NCBI RefSeq assembly: GCF_002860205.1
Contig: NZ_PGVB01000010.1
Coordinates: 1 to 64,000, forward strand
Direction: 5' to 3'
Source: Bacillus sp. T33-2
GTDB lineage: Bacteria; Bacillota; Bacilli; Bacillales; Cytobacillaceae
DNA length: 64,000 nucleotides
In this document: in pieces, positions 18,630 to 31,923 of the stretch
Numbering within the stretch: the stretch's first letter is position 1
Layout: every line of letters starts with the position of its first letter
Notes under the pieces: generated by a model
Databases searched by the model: none
Told to the model about the DNA's origin: nothing
Seen by the model: only the letters and a program-made list of their open reading frames with translations
Program-made: the position numbers and the translations under genes

Positions 18630-21600
18630 CTAAAAAAGTGACAGCTGGTTTTGGTCCGGCATTTCTTCGAGGCAGCCATGGTTTTCGAGATATTCCATGA
18701 TCGTTTTCGAAACCTTGCCCCGTTGCTGAAGATCTTCTTTTGAAAGGAATTCACCATCCTCGCGCGCTTTAACGATATTGATGGCGGCATTGGTCCCAAG
18801 GCCAGGAATCGAGTTGAACGGCGGGATCAATGAGTTTCCGTCAATAATGAATTCAGTCGCACTTGAACGGTATAAATCCACTTTTTTAAAGGAGAAGCCT
18901 CGCTCGCACATCTCCAGGGCAAGCTCCAAAACGGTCAAAAGGTTCTTTTCCTTCGGAGATGCATCAAGGCCCTTTGCATTGATCTCATCAATGACCGTCC
19001 GGATGCTTTGTGAACCCCTTACCATCGCTTCAACGTCAAAGTCTTCCGCCCTGACTGTAAAATAGGCTGCATAATATAAAAGCGGATGGTGCACTTTGAA
19101 ATAGGCAATCCTTACTGCCATCAAAACATATGCTGCCGCGTGGGCTTTAGGGAACATGTATTTGATTTTCTTGCAGGAGTCGATATACCATTCCGGTACA
19201 TTGTTCTTCCTCATTTCCTCTTCCATTTCATCTGTGAGCCCTTTTCCTTTACGGACCGACTCCATGATTTTGAATGCAAAAGATGGTTCAAGCCCCTGAT
19301 AGATCAAGTACACCATGATGTCGTCCCGGCAGCCAATCACTTCACTCAATGTGCATGTCTTGTTGTAGATCAATTCCTGGGCGTTGCCGAGCCATACATC
19401 CGTCCCGTGTGACAGTCCCGAAATCTGGACAAGCTCCGAAAAAGTTGTTGGTTTCGTGTCCTCAAGCATCTGGCGGACGAACCGCGTCCCGAACTCGGGT
19501 ATGCCAAGTGTCCCAGTTTTACACATAATCTGTTCTTCAGTGACACCGAGCGATTCGGTACCGCTGAAAATTTTCATGACCTCCGGGTCGTCTGTCGGGA
19601 TGGTCTTAGGGTCAATCCCGCTCAGGTCCTGGAGCATCCGGATGACGGTAGGATCGTCGTGTCCCAGGATATCAAGCTTCAGCAAATTGTCATGGATCGA
19701 ATGGAAATCAAAATGGGTCGTCTTCCATTCGGACGTATTGCTGTCAGCAGGGAACTGGATCGGCGAGAAGTCATAAATATCCATATAATCCGGTACAACG
19801 ATAATACCACCAGGATGCTGACCAGTCGTCCTTTTTACGCCGACACATCCCGCGGCAAGCCGGTCAATTTCAGCTCCACGCAATTGCAGGTTGTTGTCCT
19901 GCTGGTAGGCTTTCACATATCCATACGCCGTCTTGTCGGCGACCGTGCCGATCGTACCTGCCCTGTAGACATTGTCTTCACCGAACAATACTTTCGTATA
20001 GTTGTGGGCGCGCGGCTGGTACTCACCTGAAAAGTTCAAGTCGATATCGGGAACCTTGTCCCCTTTAAAGCCAAGGAATGTTTCAAACGGTATATCATGG
20101 CCATCTTTTTTATACTTAGCTCCACAGCCTGGGCAATCCTTGTCCGGCAAGTCGAATCCGGACCCGACCGATCCGTCATTAAAGAATTCAGAATGCTTGC
20201 ATTTTGGGCAAACATAATGGGGCGGCAGGGGATTGACCTCTGTAATCTCGGTCATTGTGGCAACCAACGATGAGCCGACCGATCCACGAGAACCTACCAG
20301 ATAGCCGTCATCGAGAGATTTTTTCACGAGCTTGTGGGATATCAGATAGATAACGGCGAATCCGTGCCCGATGATGCTTTTCAGTTCCTTTTCAAGCCGC
20401 GCTTCGACGATTTCCGGCAGCGGGTCTCCATAAATCTTCCTTGCCATCTCATAGCTCATCGTCCGCATTTCCTCATCCGCGCCTTCAATTTTAGGCGTGT
20501 AAAGATCATCCTTTATCGGCTTGACTGTTTCAATGATATCGGCCATTTTATTGGAATTGGTGACGACAATTTCTTTCGCCTTTTCTTTGCCTAAAAAAGC
20601 AAACGCATCGAGCATTTCGTTAGTGGTCCGGAAATGCACATCCGGGAGCTTGTGCCTGTTAAGCGGATTGGCACCTCCCTGGGAGCTGACAAGAATTTTC
20701 CGGTAGATTTTATCGTTTTCGTTCAAGTAATGGACATTGCCTGTCGCGACTACCGGCAGGTTTAACTTTTCACCAAGCTGGACAATGTTGCTGATGATTT
20801 CTTCGAGCGCTTTTTCATCCCGCACGAGCTCCAGTTCGAGCAAATGGGTATATACCTGTTTCGGATGCACTTCAAGATAGTCATAGAATCTGGCCGTCTC
20901 CTCGACCTCTTCAGGAGCTTTTTGCATCATCCCTTCGAATACTTCACCTTTGTCGCAGCCAGAACCGACGAGAAGCCCTTCCCTGTGCTTTTGCAGCACC
21001 GAACGCGGGATTCTCGGGACTCTGTAAAAATAATCGATATGAGAAATGGATACTAGCTTGAAAAGGTTCTTCAAGCCGGTTTCATTCTGGGCAAGCAGTG
21101 TGCAATGGTAAGGCCTTGCCCGCTGGTATGCTTTCCCCTGGCCCATGTTATCATTGAGCTGGTCATGGTATTCGATCCCTTTTTCACCTGCATCCTTGAG
21201 CATCTTCGCCAAAAGATATCCAGTTGCTTCAGCGTCATAAATGGCGCGGTGGTGCTGGGTAAGCTCAATGTCGAATTTTTTGGCGAGCGTGTTCAGGCGG
21301 TGATTTTTCATATCGGGATACAGGAAGCGGCCAAGCTCCAATGTATCGATAACAGGGTTTTTCGCCTTGCCAAAGCCAATTTGTTTATACCCTACATTTA
21401 AAAAGCCCATATCAAAGGAAGCATTATGCGCAACGAGGACATCGTCGCCAGTCCACTTGTGGAACTTTTGCAGAACCTCTGCCACCTCTGGTGCATTCTC
21501 GACCATATCATCAGTAATCCCGGTCAAATTAATGGTGGTCGCTGATAACCGATGATGCGGATTGGCAAAGGATTCAAAGCGGTCGATAATTTCACCGCCC

Positions 21601-22958
21601 CGCATCTTTACGGCCGCAAGCTCAATGATCGTGTCATAGACTGCGGACAGCCCAGTTGTCTCCACGTCAAATACAACATAGGTATCATCGGCGAGCAGGC
21701 GGTGTGCTTCGTTGTAGGCAATCGGCACCCCGTCGTCGACCAGGTTCGCTTCGATACCGTATATGATTTTTATATCATTCTTCTTTCCGGCACTGAACGC
21801 TTCAGGAAATGATTGTGCAACGGCATGGTCCGTTATGGCGATCGCCCGATGTCCCCATTTTTTCGCCTGGGCGACGAGTTCACTGACGGATGTAACTGCA
21901 TCCATCTGGCTCATCGGAGTATGCAGATGCAGTTCTACCCGCTTCTCTCCATCAGGCGCAGTATCCATCCTTTGTTTCGGTTTTAATTCATTGATATCGT
22001 TCCCGATCATGACAAGGTCTCGGACAAATGTATCATTTTGGATGCTGCCCCGTACCTTCACCCACATGCCTTTCTTGACACGCTGGAACTGGCTTGCATC
22101 TTCTTTGTCCCGGGAGAACATTTTCACCATGATCGAGCTTGTGTAATCGGTGACCTTAAAGGTTAATAGAGTACGTCCGCTCCGCAGTTCCTTCGTTTCC
22201 GCATGGAAAACAAAGCCTTCCACCGCAACACGGCGCTCTTCATCCGTAATTTCCTCCAGCTTGCGGAAATCTGCGTCATCCTTGATTGTCAAACCAATGA
22301 CCAGTGGGCCTTCATGCTGGCCGCCGTCCGGATGGTCTTTTTCGGCCTCTCTCTTCTGCATTTCCACCATCGCCAGCAGCGCGCGTTCCTGGTCTTCCTT
22401 CTCTTTCGCCTTGATAAACTCCTGGTACTGCTCGTTTGACCCTTCCGTGCTGACCTCTGTATCGATCACAAGGAGCGGAAACCCGAAACTTTGGTAGATT
22501 CCGGCGATATAAGGACCATACTTCCTTTTAATTTGCAGCCCTTCTGTGTCATTGGCCACTTTTAGGAGAAGCTTGTTCCCCTGTACCTGAGGGGTTTGCT
22601 CATTTAAAAGCTTGAGGAGGGGCGGGGCGATCCCGTCGATTTCCTGGATGCAGTTTTTCCAGTAACCAAGCACAAGCTCTTCTGTAAAAGCCTGGTCTGC
22701 AACCTGGATTGTATAGGCAACACTGGCAATATGGGAGAAAGTCCGCTCAAGCTGGGTTGTGAACATGTTTAACACATTGCAGGGGATAATTCTTTCAAAC
22801 TGAAAAAAGAAGTGCCATTTCTTCGCCTTCTTCTCTATTAAAACCCTGTCTATCTGTGCATTGTTGAAATGGATCACAAACGCATCTTCTGTTAATTGAA
22901 GCTGCTGGAGCAAGAGCTGGAATCTCTCTTTTTTCCCTGAGGAAAGATCGTTCATCAT
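18630..22958 (-). CDS. polC: DNA polymerase III alpha subunit, PolC type
   Basis: PolC is the replicative polymerase of low-GC Gram-positives. The 1442-residue chain runs: N-terminal region, OB domain (about 245-320), PHP domain start ([11 protein letters not shown], about 344-354), the inserted DEDD 3'-5' exonuclease (FDVETTGL, about 430-437, onward), the rest of PHP, a zinc site (CPKCKH and CPGCGAK), the palm with catalytic [11 protein letters not shown], then fingers and a C-terminal HhH region. The exonuclease insertion in PHP distinguishes PolC from DnaE. An AAGGAG ribosome site precedes the first of two ATGs. Confidence 0.98.
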   Translation of the reverse strand: MMNDLSSGKKERFQLLLQQLQLTEDAFVIHFNNAQIDRVLIEKKAKKWHFFFQFERIIPCNVLNMFTTQLERTFSHIASVAYTIQVADQAFTEELVLGYWKNCIQEIDGIAPPLLKLLNEQTPQVQGNKLLLKVANDTEGLQIKRKYGPYIAGIYQSFGFPLLVIDTEVSTEGSNEQYQEFIKAKEKEDQERALLAMVEMQKREAEKDHPDGGQHEGPLVIGLTIKDDADFRKLEEITDEERRVAVEGFVFHAETKELRSGRTLLTFKVTDYTSSIMVKMFSRDKEDASQFQRVKKGMWVKVRGSIQNDTFVRDLVMIGNDINELKPKQRMDTAPDGEKRVELHLHTPMSQMDAVTSVSELVAQAKKWGHRAIAITDHAVAQSFPEAFSAGKKNDIKIIYGIEANLVDDGVPIAYNEAHRLLADDTYVVFDVETTGLSAVYDTIIELAAVKMRGGEIIDRFESFANPHHRLSATTINLTGITDDMVENAPEVAEVLQKFHKWTGDDVLVAHNASFDMGFLNVGYKQIGFGKAKNPVIDTLELGRFLYPDMKNHRLNTLAKKFDIELTQHHRAIYDAEATGYLLAKMLKDAGEKGIEYHDQLNDNMGQGKAYQRARPYHCTLLAQNETGLKNLFKLVSISHIDYFYRVPRIPRSVLQKHREGLLVGSGCDKGEVFEGMMQKAPEEVEETARFYDYLEVHPKQVYTHLLELELVRDEKALEEIISNIVQLGEKLNLPVVATGNVHYLNENDKIYRKILVSSQGGANPLNRHKLPDVHFRTTNEMLDAFAFLGKEKAKEIVVTNSNKMADIIETVKPIKDDLYTPKIEGADEEMRTMSYEMARKIYGDPLPEIVEARLEKELKSIIGHGFAVIYLISHKLVKKSLDDGYLVGSRGSVGSSLVATMTEITEVNPLPPHYVCPKCKHSEFFNDGSVGSGFDLPDKDCPGCGAKYKKDGHDIPFETFLGFKGDKVPDIDLNFSGEYQPRAHNYTKVLFGEDNVYRAGTIGTVADKTAYGYVKAYQQDNNLQLRGAEIDRLAAGCVGVKRTTGQHPGGIIVVPDYMDIYDFSPIQFPADSNTSEWKTTHFDFHSIHDNLLKLDILGHDDPTVIRMLQDLSGIDPKTIPTDDPEVMKIFSGTESLGVTEEQIMCKTGTLGIPEFGTRFVRQMLEDTKPTTFSELVQISGLSHGTDVWLGNAQELIYNKTCTLSEVIGCRDDIMVYLIYQGLEPSFAFKIMESVRKGKGLTDEMEEEMRKNNVPEWYIDSCKKIKYMFPKAHAAAYVLMAVRIAYFKVHHPLLYYAAYFTVRAEDFDVEAMVRGSQSIRTVIDEINAKGLDASPKEKNLLTVLELALEMCERGFSFKKVDLYRSSATEFIIDGNSLIPPFNSIPGLGTNAAINIVKAREDGEFLSKEDLQQRGKVSKTIMEYLENHGCLEEMPDQNQLSLF

Positions 22959-23031
22959 TTTCTCTCCTTCAAAAAGCTTAATCTATTAAATCATGGCCAT
23001 ATGTATTAGTAGGCGTTATGTAGCAAAAGCT

Positions 23032-23040
23032 ATTATAACA
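23032..23040 (-). promoter_or_regulatory. Candidate extended -10 promoter for polC
   Basis: The minus strand reads TGTTATAAT, a perfect TATAAT (23032-23037) with an upstream TG, 74 bases before the polC start. No good -35 is present at 16-18 bases, which fits an extended -10 promoter. Confidence 0.5.
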
Positions 23041-23137
23041 TAAAAGGATAACGTGTTTGCTTCTTTCATGGCGGAAAAACCGGTGAAATAATTATCCAGC
23101 CAAACAATTTTCTTATCATAAAAAGATTCTCTCCATC

Positions 23138-23164
23138 AAAAAAACGGATCCCCAAAGGAATCCG
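23138..23164 (-). terminator. Intrinsic terminator after proS
   Basis: An 8-bp stem with one G-U pair (23145-23152 with 23157-23164), a 4-base loop and a run of seven Ts on the minus strand (23138-23144). It begins 7 bases after the proS stop and separates proS from polC. Confidence 0.88.
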
Positions 23165-23171
23165 CCCCACT

Positions 23172-24950
<1,779 letters not shown>

Positions 24951-24973
24951 CTATCAAAAATCCTTTATCAACA

Positions 24974-25007
24974 TAAAAATCAGCCCCTCCAGGCTAACTG
25001 AAGGAGC
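24974..25007 (-). terminator. Intrinsic terminator after rasP
   Basis: A 10-bp stem (24983-24992 with 24998-25007, three G-U pairs on the transcript) with a 5-base loop is followed on the minus strand by TGATTTTT. It ends the uppS-cdsA-dxr-rasP run. Confidence 0.8.
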
Positions 25008-25073
25008 AGGTTATTTCGATTTAACTACGGCTGTCCCTTTCGCCTTGAGGCTCTCCAACCGCCGAGTTTTTCT

Positions 25074-26342
25074 TTATAAAAAGAACCGCTGGATGTCGTT
25101 CCAGGTCACTACGAGCATGAGCAGCATGAGCAGCGCGAAACCGATAAAATGGACCATGCCCTCTTTATGCCGGTCGATTGGTTTGCCCCTGAGCGCTTCT
25201 ACTGCGAAGAACATCAGGCGCCCGCCGTCGAGTGCCGGAATCGGCAGCAAATTCATGATTCCGAGGTTGATGCTTAAAATCGCCGCCCACTTCATCAAGT
25301 AATACACACCTGATTTTGCCACGGTATCAGTGGATACATAAATGCCGACAGGACCCGAAAGCATGTCGATCGAAAACTGGCCAGTGACCAGCTTGCCGAG
25401 CATCGTAAAGATTTCTGCCGTCCAAAAATATGTTTCCTTAAAGCCGTACGTAATCGCTTTGAGAGGCGATTTCTCGACAGGGCTGTACACTCCGATAATC
25501 CCGATTTTTTCGCCTTCTATTTCCCTGGTCTCCGGCGTTACCGGTATATCAAGAGACTTGCCGCCACGCTCTACAGAAAACCCGAGTTCTTCTCCAGGGC
25601 TTTTCCTGATGATTTCGACTACATCCGACCAGCTGGAAATTTCCGCCCCGTCAATGCTTTGCACGGCATCCCCTTCTTTAAGGCCTGCCTCAAGCGCTGA
25701 GCCTTCCGGAGTAAGCTTCCCAAGTACTGGTTCATTTGATGGAATGCCCTGGAACAATGCGAGCAGGATGAACACAACAAGTGCCAGGATGAAATTCATC
25801 ATCGGCCCTGCAAAAATTGCCATTGTCCGCTGGCCAAGTGTTTTAGAAGCAAACTGCCTGTCATAAGGCGCCACCTGGGTTTCTGTTCCATCCTGGACTA
25901 GGACAGCAGTCGGGCTGACTGCGAATGTTTTTAACGACTCGTCGTCATCGCCTTCCTCGAATCCTTTAATGACGAGGGCATGCTCAATATCGGCATGCTC
26001 CACTTCAATCACACGGGCTTTAGGATACTTTTCTTTATTGTTGATGATGATTTTATTCACTTTTTCCTGGCCGTCGAATAATAATCCAATCCTGTAGCCA
26101 GGCTTGATCTCGATCATTTCCGGGTCTTCCCCGGCCATCCGGACAAACCCGCCTATCGGGAGCAGGCGGATCGTATAGGTTGTTTCGCCTTTTTTATGTG
26201 AAAATACTTTTGGTCCAAAGCCTATCGCGAATTCCCTGCATAGAATCCCGGCCCGTTTCGCGAATATGAAATGGCCGAGTTCATGAAAGAACACGAGGGC
26301 GCCAAAGATGACAATAAAGGCTATTACAGTACTCAAATACAT
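25074..26342 (-). CDS. rasP: Site-2 intramembrane zinc protease RasP (RseP)
   Basis: RasP cleaves anti-sigma factors such as RsiW and leftover signal peptides inside the membrane. The 422-residue protein has the zinc motif HELGH at residues 20-24 in the first membrane helix, a PDZ domain (about 195-265) and the second active-site motif NLLPIPALDGG in a C-terminal helix. The ATG at 26340-26342 is preferred over a GTG two codons upstream, which lies inside the ribosome site AAAGGTGG. It follows dxr by 11 bases, as in B. subtilis. Confidence 0.96.
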   Translation of the reverse strand: MYLSTVIAFIVIFGALVFFHELGHFIFAKRAGILCREFAIGFGPKVFSHKKGETTYTIRLLPIGGFVRMAGEDPEMIEIKPGYRIGLLFDGQEKVNKIIINNKEKYPKARVIEVEHADIEHALVIKGFEEGDDDESLKTFAVSPTAVLVQDGTETQVAPYDRQFASKTLGQRTMAIFAGPMMNFILALVVFILLALFQGIPSNEPVLGKLTPEGSALEAGLKEGDAVQSIDGAEISSWSDVVEIIRKSPGEELGFSVERGGKSLDIPVTPETREIEGEKIGIIGVYSPVEKSPLKAITYGFKETYFWTAEIFTMLGKLVTGQFSIDMLSGPVGIYVSTDTVAKSGVYYLMKWAAILSINLGIMNLLPIPALDGGRLMFFAVEALRGKPIDRHKEGMVHFIGFALLMLLMLVVTWNDIQRFFL

Positions 26343-26353
26343 AACCACCTTTT

Positions 26354-27505
26354 TTATATAAGTGTGCTTACGAACTTCCTTGTTTCTTCATCCACCTCTT
26401 GTATCGTCTCAAGGCTGGGGTTGGCAATTGTATTATGGCCATTCAGCGCTTTTTCAATCATGTCCTCAATTTGAAGAAAAGAGATTTTGCCATCCAAAAA
26501 GGCGGCAACCGCAATTTCATTTGCAGCGTTCAGCACGGCAGGCATTGTCCCGCCTGTTTTGCCTGCATCATAGGCAAATTGAAGGCACCTGAAGCGGGTG
26601 AAATCCATTTTCTTAAAATTAAGTGTCCCGATTTCAGCAAGATTAAGCCTTTTGCTGGAACTTAACGGGGCTCGGTCAGGGTAGGTCAGTGCATACTGGA
26701 TTGGCACTCTCATATCAGGTGTGCCTAGTTGCGCCATGATGCTCGTATCATGGAATTCGACCATGGAATGAATGATGCTTTCTTTATGGAGCAAAACGGA
26801 AATCCTTTCATATGGCAAAGAAAACAGCCAGTGTGCTTCGATTACTTCCAGGCCTTTATTCATCATTGTTGCCGAATCGATGGTGATTTTTGCACCCATT
26901 GACCAATTGGGATGATTCAGGGCATCTGCCACAGAAACATTTTTAAGCTGCTCCCTTGTCAAATCCCGGAAACTGCCGCCGGATGCAGTAATGATCAGCC
27001 TTTCAATATTTTTCGGATTTTCGCCCTGCAATGATTGAAAAATAGCCGAATGTTCACTGTCAACAGGAAGGATCGGCACGCCATGTTTTTCGGCAGCTTC
27101 CATCACAATATGCCCCGCGGTCACTAGGGTTTCTTTATTGGCAATCGCAATTGTCTTGCCGGACTTGATCGCTTCCAGGGTCGGTTTTAGGCCGACACTT
27201 CCAAGCACTGCATTCACAAGTATATCTGATTTATGGTACACAGCGGCTTCCTCCAGGCCAGCGCTTCCATAACTTATAGCCTGGCCAGGGAATTCCGCTT
27301 TTAAAGCCTCGCTATCCAATTTATTCTGTACAGAGACAAACTCCGGGCTGAATTCCATGATAATTTTCCGGGCCAAATCGATATTCCGTCCGACAGACAT
27401 GGCCGAAAGCTGAAATTTTTCCGGATGCTCCCTGATAATATCAAGTGTCTGCATCCCGATTGACCCGGATGCCCCCAACAGGCTGATTCTTTTCACATCG
27501 TTCAC
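26354..27505 (-). CDS. dxr: 1-deoxy-D-xylulose 5-phosphate reductoisomerase
   Basis: Dxr (IspC) makes methylerythritol phosphate, the committed step of the non-mevalonate isoprenoid route that feeds UppS. The 383-residue protein has the NADPH motif GASGSIG (11-17), the metal and substrate loop [11 protein letters not shown] and SASGGSFRD-type catalytic loop (here TASGGSFRD). It lies between cdsA and rasP in the conserved order. Confidence 0.97.
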   Translation of the reverse strand: MNDVKRISLLGASGSIGMQTLDIIREHPEKFQLSAMSVGRNIDLARKIIMEFSPEFVSVQNKLDSEALKAEFPGQAISYGSAGLEEAAVYHKSDILVNAVLGSVGLKPTLEAIKSGKTIAIANKETLVTAGHIVMEAAEKHGVPILPVDSEHSAIFQSLQGENPKNIERLIITASGGSFRDLTREQLKNVSVADALNHPNWSMGAKITIDSATMMNKGLEVIEAHWLFSLPYERISVLLHKESIIHSMVEFHDTSIMAQLGTPDMRVPIQYALTYPDRAPLSSSKRLNLAEIGTLNFKKMDFTRFRCLQFAYDAGKTGGTMPAVLNAANEIAVAAFLDGKISFLQIEDMIEKALNGHNTIANPSLETIQEVDEETRKFVSTLI

Positions 27506-27572
27506 TCCTAAATATATGGCAAAGGCAAAACCTGTTGATGGATTTCACCTGCATCTTCACTGGTATAAGCCT

Positions 27573-28364
27573 TTACAGTAAATGAAAAAAATGCAATAAA
27601 GGCCAGACAAACAGCAGGCTGTCAAACCTGTCCAGAATTCCTCCATGTCCGGGCAGGATATTTCCGGAATCTTTAACATTGTAATGGCGTTTCATTGCCG
27701 ACTCTACCAGATCGCCAATCTGGCCAAAAATGGACAAGAAAACTGTCGCGATCAACAACAGCACGGGAGAAGCATCGATACCCGTGAACAGGAAAACTGC
27801 CGCGACAATCAATGCGCAGAAAACCCCGCCAAAAAAGCCTTCTACCGTCTTGTTAGGGCTGATTTCCGGCCAAAGTTTATTCTTTCCGATGGCCCGCCCG
27901 ATGAAATAAGCTCCTGAATCAGTTGCCCAAATGATGAACAGTGAATAAAATACATACGTCAGCCCGGCCTCGGCTCCTCTTGTCTCGAGAAAATAATAAA
28001 AGCCGATGCCGACATAGAGTGTCGCGAGCGTAGAAAACGCGACGTCCTCAAAAGTGAAGCGGTTTTTGGTTATCACTGTATAAGTCAAAAACAACAGGAC
28101 CGCAAGCATCGCAAGCTCGATTTTGGTGTAATTCATCGTGTCGAGGATACCCTGGTACTCCTTTGGCAGGAGGAAGATCCATAAAAGAATAAGGGAGATC
28201 AAACCGGGTACTGATAACAGCTTTAAATTCCTCATCTTTAGCGCTTCGTACAATCCAACAGATGCCAATAGATACACCATCAGTGTAAAAGGAATTCCCC
28301 CGAAAATGACGATCGGAAGGAAAACGGCTGCTGCTATGACTGCTGTTATGATTCTTTGCTTCAT
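27573..28364 (-). CDS. cdsA: Phosphatidate cytidylyltransferase
   Basis: CdsA makes CDP-diacylglycerol, the precursor of membrane phospholipids. The 263-residue protein is an integral membrane protein with about eight hydrophobic segments. It carries the family signature near the C terminus, MKRHYNVKDSGNILPGHGGI followed by LDRFD. It follows uppS by 41 bases, and dxr is next. Confidence 0.96.
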   Translation of the reverse strand: MKQRIITAVIAAAVFLPIVIFGGIPFTLMVYLLASVGLYEALKMRNLKLLSVPGLISLILLWIFLLPKEYQGILDTMNYTKIELAMLAVLLFLTYTVITKNRFTFEDVAFSTLATLYVGIGFYYFLETRGAEAGLTYVFYSLFIIWATDSGAYFIGRAIGKNKLWPEISPNKTVEGFFGGVFCALIVAAVFLFTGIDASPVLLLIATVFLSIFGQIGDLVESAMKRHYNVKDSGNILPGHGGILDRFDSLLFVWPLLHFFHLL

Positions 28365-28405
28365 CTAATTTTCACACCTTTAAAATACGTTGGGAAGGGT
28401 GAAGT

Positions 28406-29185
28406 TTATACTCCCCCAAAGCGCCTCTGCCGTCCTTGATAAGCTTCGATCGCTTCCACAAAATGGCCCTCGCTGAAATCAGGCCACAAAACATCCGTAA
28501 ACCAGAACTCAGTGTATGCGAGCTGCCAAAGCATGAAGTTGCTCAATCGGATTTCACCGCTTGTTCTGATCAATAGATCTGGATCTTTTAATTCTGAAGT
28601 CATCAAATACGAAGAAAAAAGGCCTTCATTGATGTCTTTTTCATCCATTATACCACTTTTGTAATCTCTCGCGACTTGCCTGACAGCCTCCAGTATTTCC
28701 CCTCTGCTGCCGTAATTCAGTGCGAAATTTAAGATTAGCCCTGTATTGGAGCTTGTATCATTGATTGCTTTTTCAACTGCACGGATGGTATGGGCAGGAA
28801 GATTATCCTTATATCCCATCATTTTTACCTGGACGTTCTCCTCTATCAGTTCCGGTAAAAACGTCCCGAGGAATTCCTCAGGCAGTTTCATCAGGAAGTC
28901 AACTTCCATCTTTGGCCGTTTCCAATTCTCAGTGGAAAACGCATAGACAGTAAGCGCGTTAACACCCAGCTCATTTGCGAGCCTGGTGATTTTGCGGACC
29001 ACTTTCATCCCTTCATGATGGCCCGCAACTCGGGGCATCGCCCGCTTTTTTGCCCACCTGCCATTCCCATCCATTATGATGGCCACATGGGCTGGGACAT
29101 CATGCTGTTTTATTAGTGCAATTCGATCCCGGAGATCGGAAGAGTTATTGTTCTGGTTCTTCCAGATATTTAATTTATTTAACAT
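28406..29185 (-). CDS. uppS: Undecaprenyl diphosphate synthase
   Basis: UppS extends farnesyl diphosphate to the C55 lipid carrier used in cell-wall synthesis. The 259-residue protein has the cis-prenyltransferase motifs IIMDGNGRWAKKR with catalytic Asp, YAFSTENWKRP and DLLIRTSGEIRLSNF. The frame is open to 29242, but the start at 29183-29185 (MLNKLNIWKNQN) has a TGGAGGA ribosome site and fits the family N terminus. It heads the uppS-cdsA-dxr-rasP run after the frr terminator. Confidence 0.97.
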   Translation of the reverse strand: MLNKLNIWKNQNNNSSDLRDRIALIKQHDVPAHVAIIMDGNGRWAKKRAMPRVAGHHEGMKVVRKITRLANELGVNALTVYAFSTENWKRPKMEVDFLMKLPEEFLGTFLPELIEENVQVKMMGYKDNLPAHTIRAVEKAINDTSSNTGLILNFALNYGSRGEILEAVRQVARDYKSGIMDEKDINEGLFSSYLMTSELKDPDLLIRTSGEIRLSNFMLWQLAYTEFWFTDVLWPDFSEGHFVEAIEAYQGRQRRFGGV

Positions 29186-29506
29186 AAAGACAGTCCTCCA
29201 AAATAGGATAATCTGACCCTCCGATGAAACTAAATCCGGCATGATTCAGGCAGGTTAATGCAGTCCCCTATTTCCACATGCTCTTATCATACCAAAAAAG
29301 GAAAAAGATATCTCTATAAAAGAGTATGTACAGAAAAAGTGAAACAGAATAAGGCAGCAGGATAGATCAAATAGTTTTTATCACACACAATTGGAATATG
29401 TAATCAGCATTTCGCCACCGTTGAAAAACCATTTAATAGAGAAAAAACCCCCTGAAAATAGAGGGTCTTTTTGCCTGGCAAGCAGATGTTTGTTAATATA
29501 AACGGA
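29186..29506 (-). promoter_or_regulatory. frr-uppS intergenic region
   Basis: This 321-base gap holds the frr terminator at one end. In its middle is a candidate extended -10 (TGGTATGAT, with TATGAT at 29286-29291) about 100 bases before uppS. The stretch 29310-29430 is AT-rich and shows no ORF or strong hairpin that I can support. Confidence 0.4.
29442..29466 (-). terminator. Intrinsic terminator after frr
   Basis: A short GC-rich stem (CCC block 29448-29452 with GGG block 29461-29465) on the minus strand is followed by a run of six Ts (29442-29447). It lies about 40 bases after the frr stop. Confidence 0.75.
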
Positions 29507-30064
29507 TTAAACCTCGAGTATTTCTTTTTCTTTGTCTTTGGTGATCTGGTCGATTTTGCTGATATGGTCATCTGTCAGCTTTTGGATGTCGTCAGAATAG
29601 CCGCGCAGGCCATCCTCTGTGATGTCACCGTTCTTTTCAAGCTTTTTCAAGTCATCGTTTGCATCGCGGCGAATATTGCGGATTGCAACCTTTGCTTCTT
29701 CTGATTCCTTCCTGACAACCTTTGCAAGCTCTTTCCGGCGTTCTTCAGTAAGCTGGGGAATGGCGATGCGGATGACAGATCCATCATTGGTAGGGTTCAG
29801 GCCGAGATCTGATTTCAGGATCGCCTTTTCGATATCCCCAAGGATGGACTTGTCATACGGCTGGATCACAAGTAAACGGGCTTCCGGTACAGTTATGCCC
29901 GCAAGCTGGTTTACAGGTGTTGGAGCGCCATAATAATCAACCGTGATCTTGTCAAGCAATGATGCACTTGCGCGGCCGGCACGAATGCTGGCCAACTCGC
30001 GAGTGTAAGCCTGGATTGCTTTTGTCATCCGATCTTTTGCGTTGGCAATAACCTGTTTTGGCAT
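29507..30064 (-). CDS. frr: Ribosome recycling factor
   Basis: RRF splits post-termination ribosomes with EF-G. The 185-residue length and the segments [26 protein letters not shown] and [20 protein letters not shown] are diagnostic of the family. Its ATG overlaps the pyrH stop as TAATG, so the two are coupled. Confidence 0.98.
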   Translation of the reverse strand: MPKQVIANAKDRMTKAIQAYTRELASIRAGRASASLLDKITVDYYGAPTPVNQLAGITVPEARLLVIQPYDKSILGDIEKAILKSDLGLNPTNDGSVIRIAIPQLTEERRKELAKVVRKESEEAKVAIRNIRRDANDDLKKLEKNGDITEDGLRGYSDDIQKLTDDHISKIDQITKDKEKEILEV

Positions 30065-30789
30065 TAGTTTTTCCCCCTCACAATTGTTCCAATTGTTTCG
30101 CCTAATACAACTCTTTTAATATTTCCTTGTTCCATAATTGAGAAGACAATCAACGGGATGTTATTGTCCATGCACAAGGATGAAGCAGTTGAGTCCATTA
30201 CGGCAAGTCCTTCTTTCAGGACATCAAGATAAGAAAGTTCATCATATTTTATGGCGTTCTTGTCAAAACGCGGATCGGCTGAATACACTCCGTCCACATT
30301 GTTTTTCGCCATTAAAATGACTTCTGCCTCGATTTCGGCAGCACGCAGCGCGGCGGTAGTATCGGTTGAAAAGTAAGGATTTCCTGTACCCGCAGCAAAA
30401 ATGACTACCCGTTTTTTCTCCAGGTGGCGGATTGCTCGGCGCCGGATGTATGGCTCTGCAACCTGGCGCATCTCAATGGAGGTCTGTACTCTTGTCTCGA
30501 TGCCAACCTGCTCAAGACTGTCCTGAAGGGAAAGAGAGTTCATCACTGTGGCAAGCATACCCATGTAGTCGGCGGTTGCCCGGTCCATACCCATTTCTTC
30601 ACCGATTTTTCCGCGCCAGATATTCCCGCCGCCTACAACAACAGCTACCTCTACACCCAATTCAGCGATTTCCTTCACTTGTTCCGCAACATTTTTAATT
30701 ACAGCAGGATTGATACCAAAGCCTTTTTCCCCGGCTAAAGCCTCTCCGCTTAACTTTAAGACAACTCGTTTATATTTTGGACTGCTCAT
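30064..30789 (-). CDS. pyrH: UMP kinase
   Basis: PyrH phosphorylates UMP to UDP. The 241-residue protein has the amino-acid-kinase fold with KLSGEAL (P-loop-like), [11 protein letters not shown], the [16 protein letters not shown] segment and [11 protein letters not shown]. The frame extends to 30828, but the ATG at 30787-30789 with GGAGG five bases before it gives the family start [13 protein letters not shown]. It sits between tsf and frr, the standard order. Confidence 0.97.
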   Translation of the reverse strand: MSSPKYKRVVLKLSGEALAGEKGFGINPAVIKNVAEQVKEIAELGVEVAVVVGGGNIWRGKIGEEMGMDRATADYMGMLATVMNSLSLQDSLEQVGIETRVQTSIEMRQVAEPYIRRRAIRHLEKKRVVIFAAGTGNPYFSTDTTAALRAAEIEAEVILMAKNNVDGVYSADPRFDKNAIKYDELSYLDVLKEGLAVMDSTASSLCMDNNIPLIVFSIMEQGNIKRVVLGETIGTIVRGKN

Positions 30790-30875
30790 AAGAACCTCCA
30801 TATGTAGAATAAAGCTGGACAGTTTCAAAAACAGGGAACACTTGGGTGTTCCCTGAAATCAATATCTGATGCTAA

Positions 30876-31760
30876 TTATTTTTTGTTAACCTGGTTCATT
30901 ACTTCTTCAGCAAAGTTGTCTTCACGTTTTTCGATGCCTTCGCCTACTTCATAGCGAACGAATTCACGGATTTTGCCGCCTTTTGATTCAACAAACTGGC
31001 GTACTTTTTGATCAGGATTTTTAACGAAAGCCTGGTCATTGACACAAACATCCTCAAAATATTTGCTTAAGCGGCCTTCCACCATTTTTGCGACAATATT
31101 TTCAGGCTTGCCTTCGTTTAATGCCTGCTGAGTCAATACTTGACGCTCGCGTTCTACTTCTTCCTGGGAAACCTGGTCGCGGGATACGTATTTTGGATTT
31201 AACGCAGCAATATGCATGGAAACGTCCTTTGCAGCATCCTCGTCAGTAGTACCTTCTAAAACAGTAAGTACGCCGATTCGTCCGCCCATGTGCAAGTAAG
31301 CGCCAAATGCGTCGTTGTCAGTTTTCGTTTTGACTTCAAAACGGCGCAGCGTCAGCTTTTCACCGATTTTTGCGATTGCAGCGTTGATATGTTCTTCTAC
31401 AGTAGTGCCATTATCCATTTTCTGTCCTGCAGCTTCTTCAACAGTAGCAGGCTTATTTTTAAGAAGGTGGGCAGCGAGTTCTTGAACAAGGGTCTGGAAG
31501 CCTTCATTCTTCGCTACGAAATCAGTTTCAGAGTTCACTTCAAGGATAACTGCTTCGTTTCCTTCCACTTTAATGGATGTAATACCTTCAGCAGCGATGC
31601 GGTCAGCCTTTTTCGCAGCTTTTGCGATCCCTTTTTCACGAAGGTAATCAATCGCTTTTTCCATGTCACCGTCTGTTTCCTGAAGCGCTTTTTTGCAGTC
31701 CATCATTCCGGCGCCAGTTTTTTCACGAAGTTCTTTAACCATTTGTGCAGTAATTGCCAT
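30876..31760 (-). CDS. tsf: Elongation factor Ts
   Basis: EF-Ts recycles EF-Tu from GDP to GTP. The 294-residue protein begins [18 protein letters not shown], with the UBA-like N-terminal domain (1-55) and the TDFVAKN core motif. The ATG at 31758-31760 has AAGGAGG upstream. A terminator-like hairpin lies between rpsB and tsf, so part of the rpsB transcript probably stops before tsf. Confidence 0.97.
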   Translation of the reverse strand: MAITAQMVKELREKTGAGMMDCKKALQETDGDMEKAIDYLREKGIAKAAKKADRIAAEGITSIKVEGNEAVILEVNSETDFVAKNEGFQTLVQELAAHLLKNKPATVEEAAGQKMDNGTTVEEHINAAIAKIGEKLTLRRFEVKTKTDNDAFGAYLHMGGRIGVLTVLEGTTDEDAAKDVSMHIAALNPKYVSRDQVSQEEVERERQVLTQQALNEGKPENIVAKMVEGRLSKYFEDVCVNDQAFVKNPDQKVRQFVESKGGKIREFVRYEVGEGIEKREDNFAEEVMNQVNKK

Positions 31761-31805
31761 AATCAAAATCCTCCTTATATATACGTTATGTAACTATACC
31801 TTTTT

Positions 31806-31830
31806 TCCGCGCGTTTTATTCAGGCGCGGA
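31806..31830 (-). promoter_or_regulatory. GC-rich hairpin in the tsf leader
   Basis: A perfect 7-bp stem (31806-31812 with 31824-31830), almost all G and C, lies 46 bases before tsf. On the transcript it is followed by As rather than Us, so it is not an intrinsic terminator for tsf; it could stabilise the mRNA 5' end. Function unknown. Confidence 0.45.
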
Positions 31831-31842
31831 CTATTACACTTT

Positions 31843-31884
31843 AAAAAAAGGTGATAAAGGGTGCTTCCCTCATATCACCTTTTT
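31843..31884 (-). terminator. Terminator/attenuator between rpsB and tsf
   Basis: A 10-bp outer stem (31846-31855 with 31874-31883) plus an inner AGGG/CCCT stem (31858-31861, 31867-31870) is followed on the minus strand by a T run (31843-31849). It should cut part of the rpsB transcript before tsf. Confidence 0.8.
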
Positions 31885-31923
31885 AGCAAAATCAAAAAAG
31901 TTTGCAGTCTTACGTCAGATGTT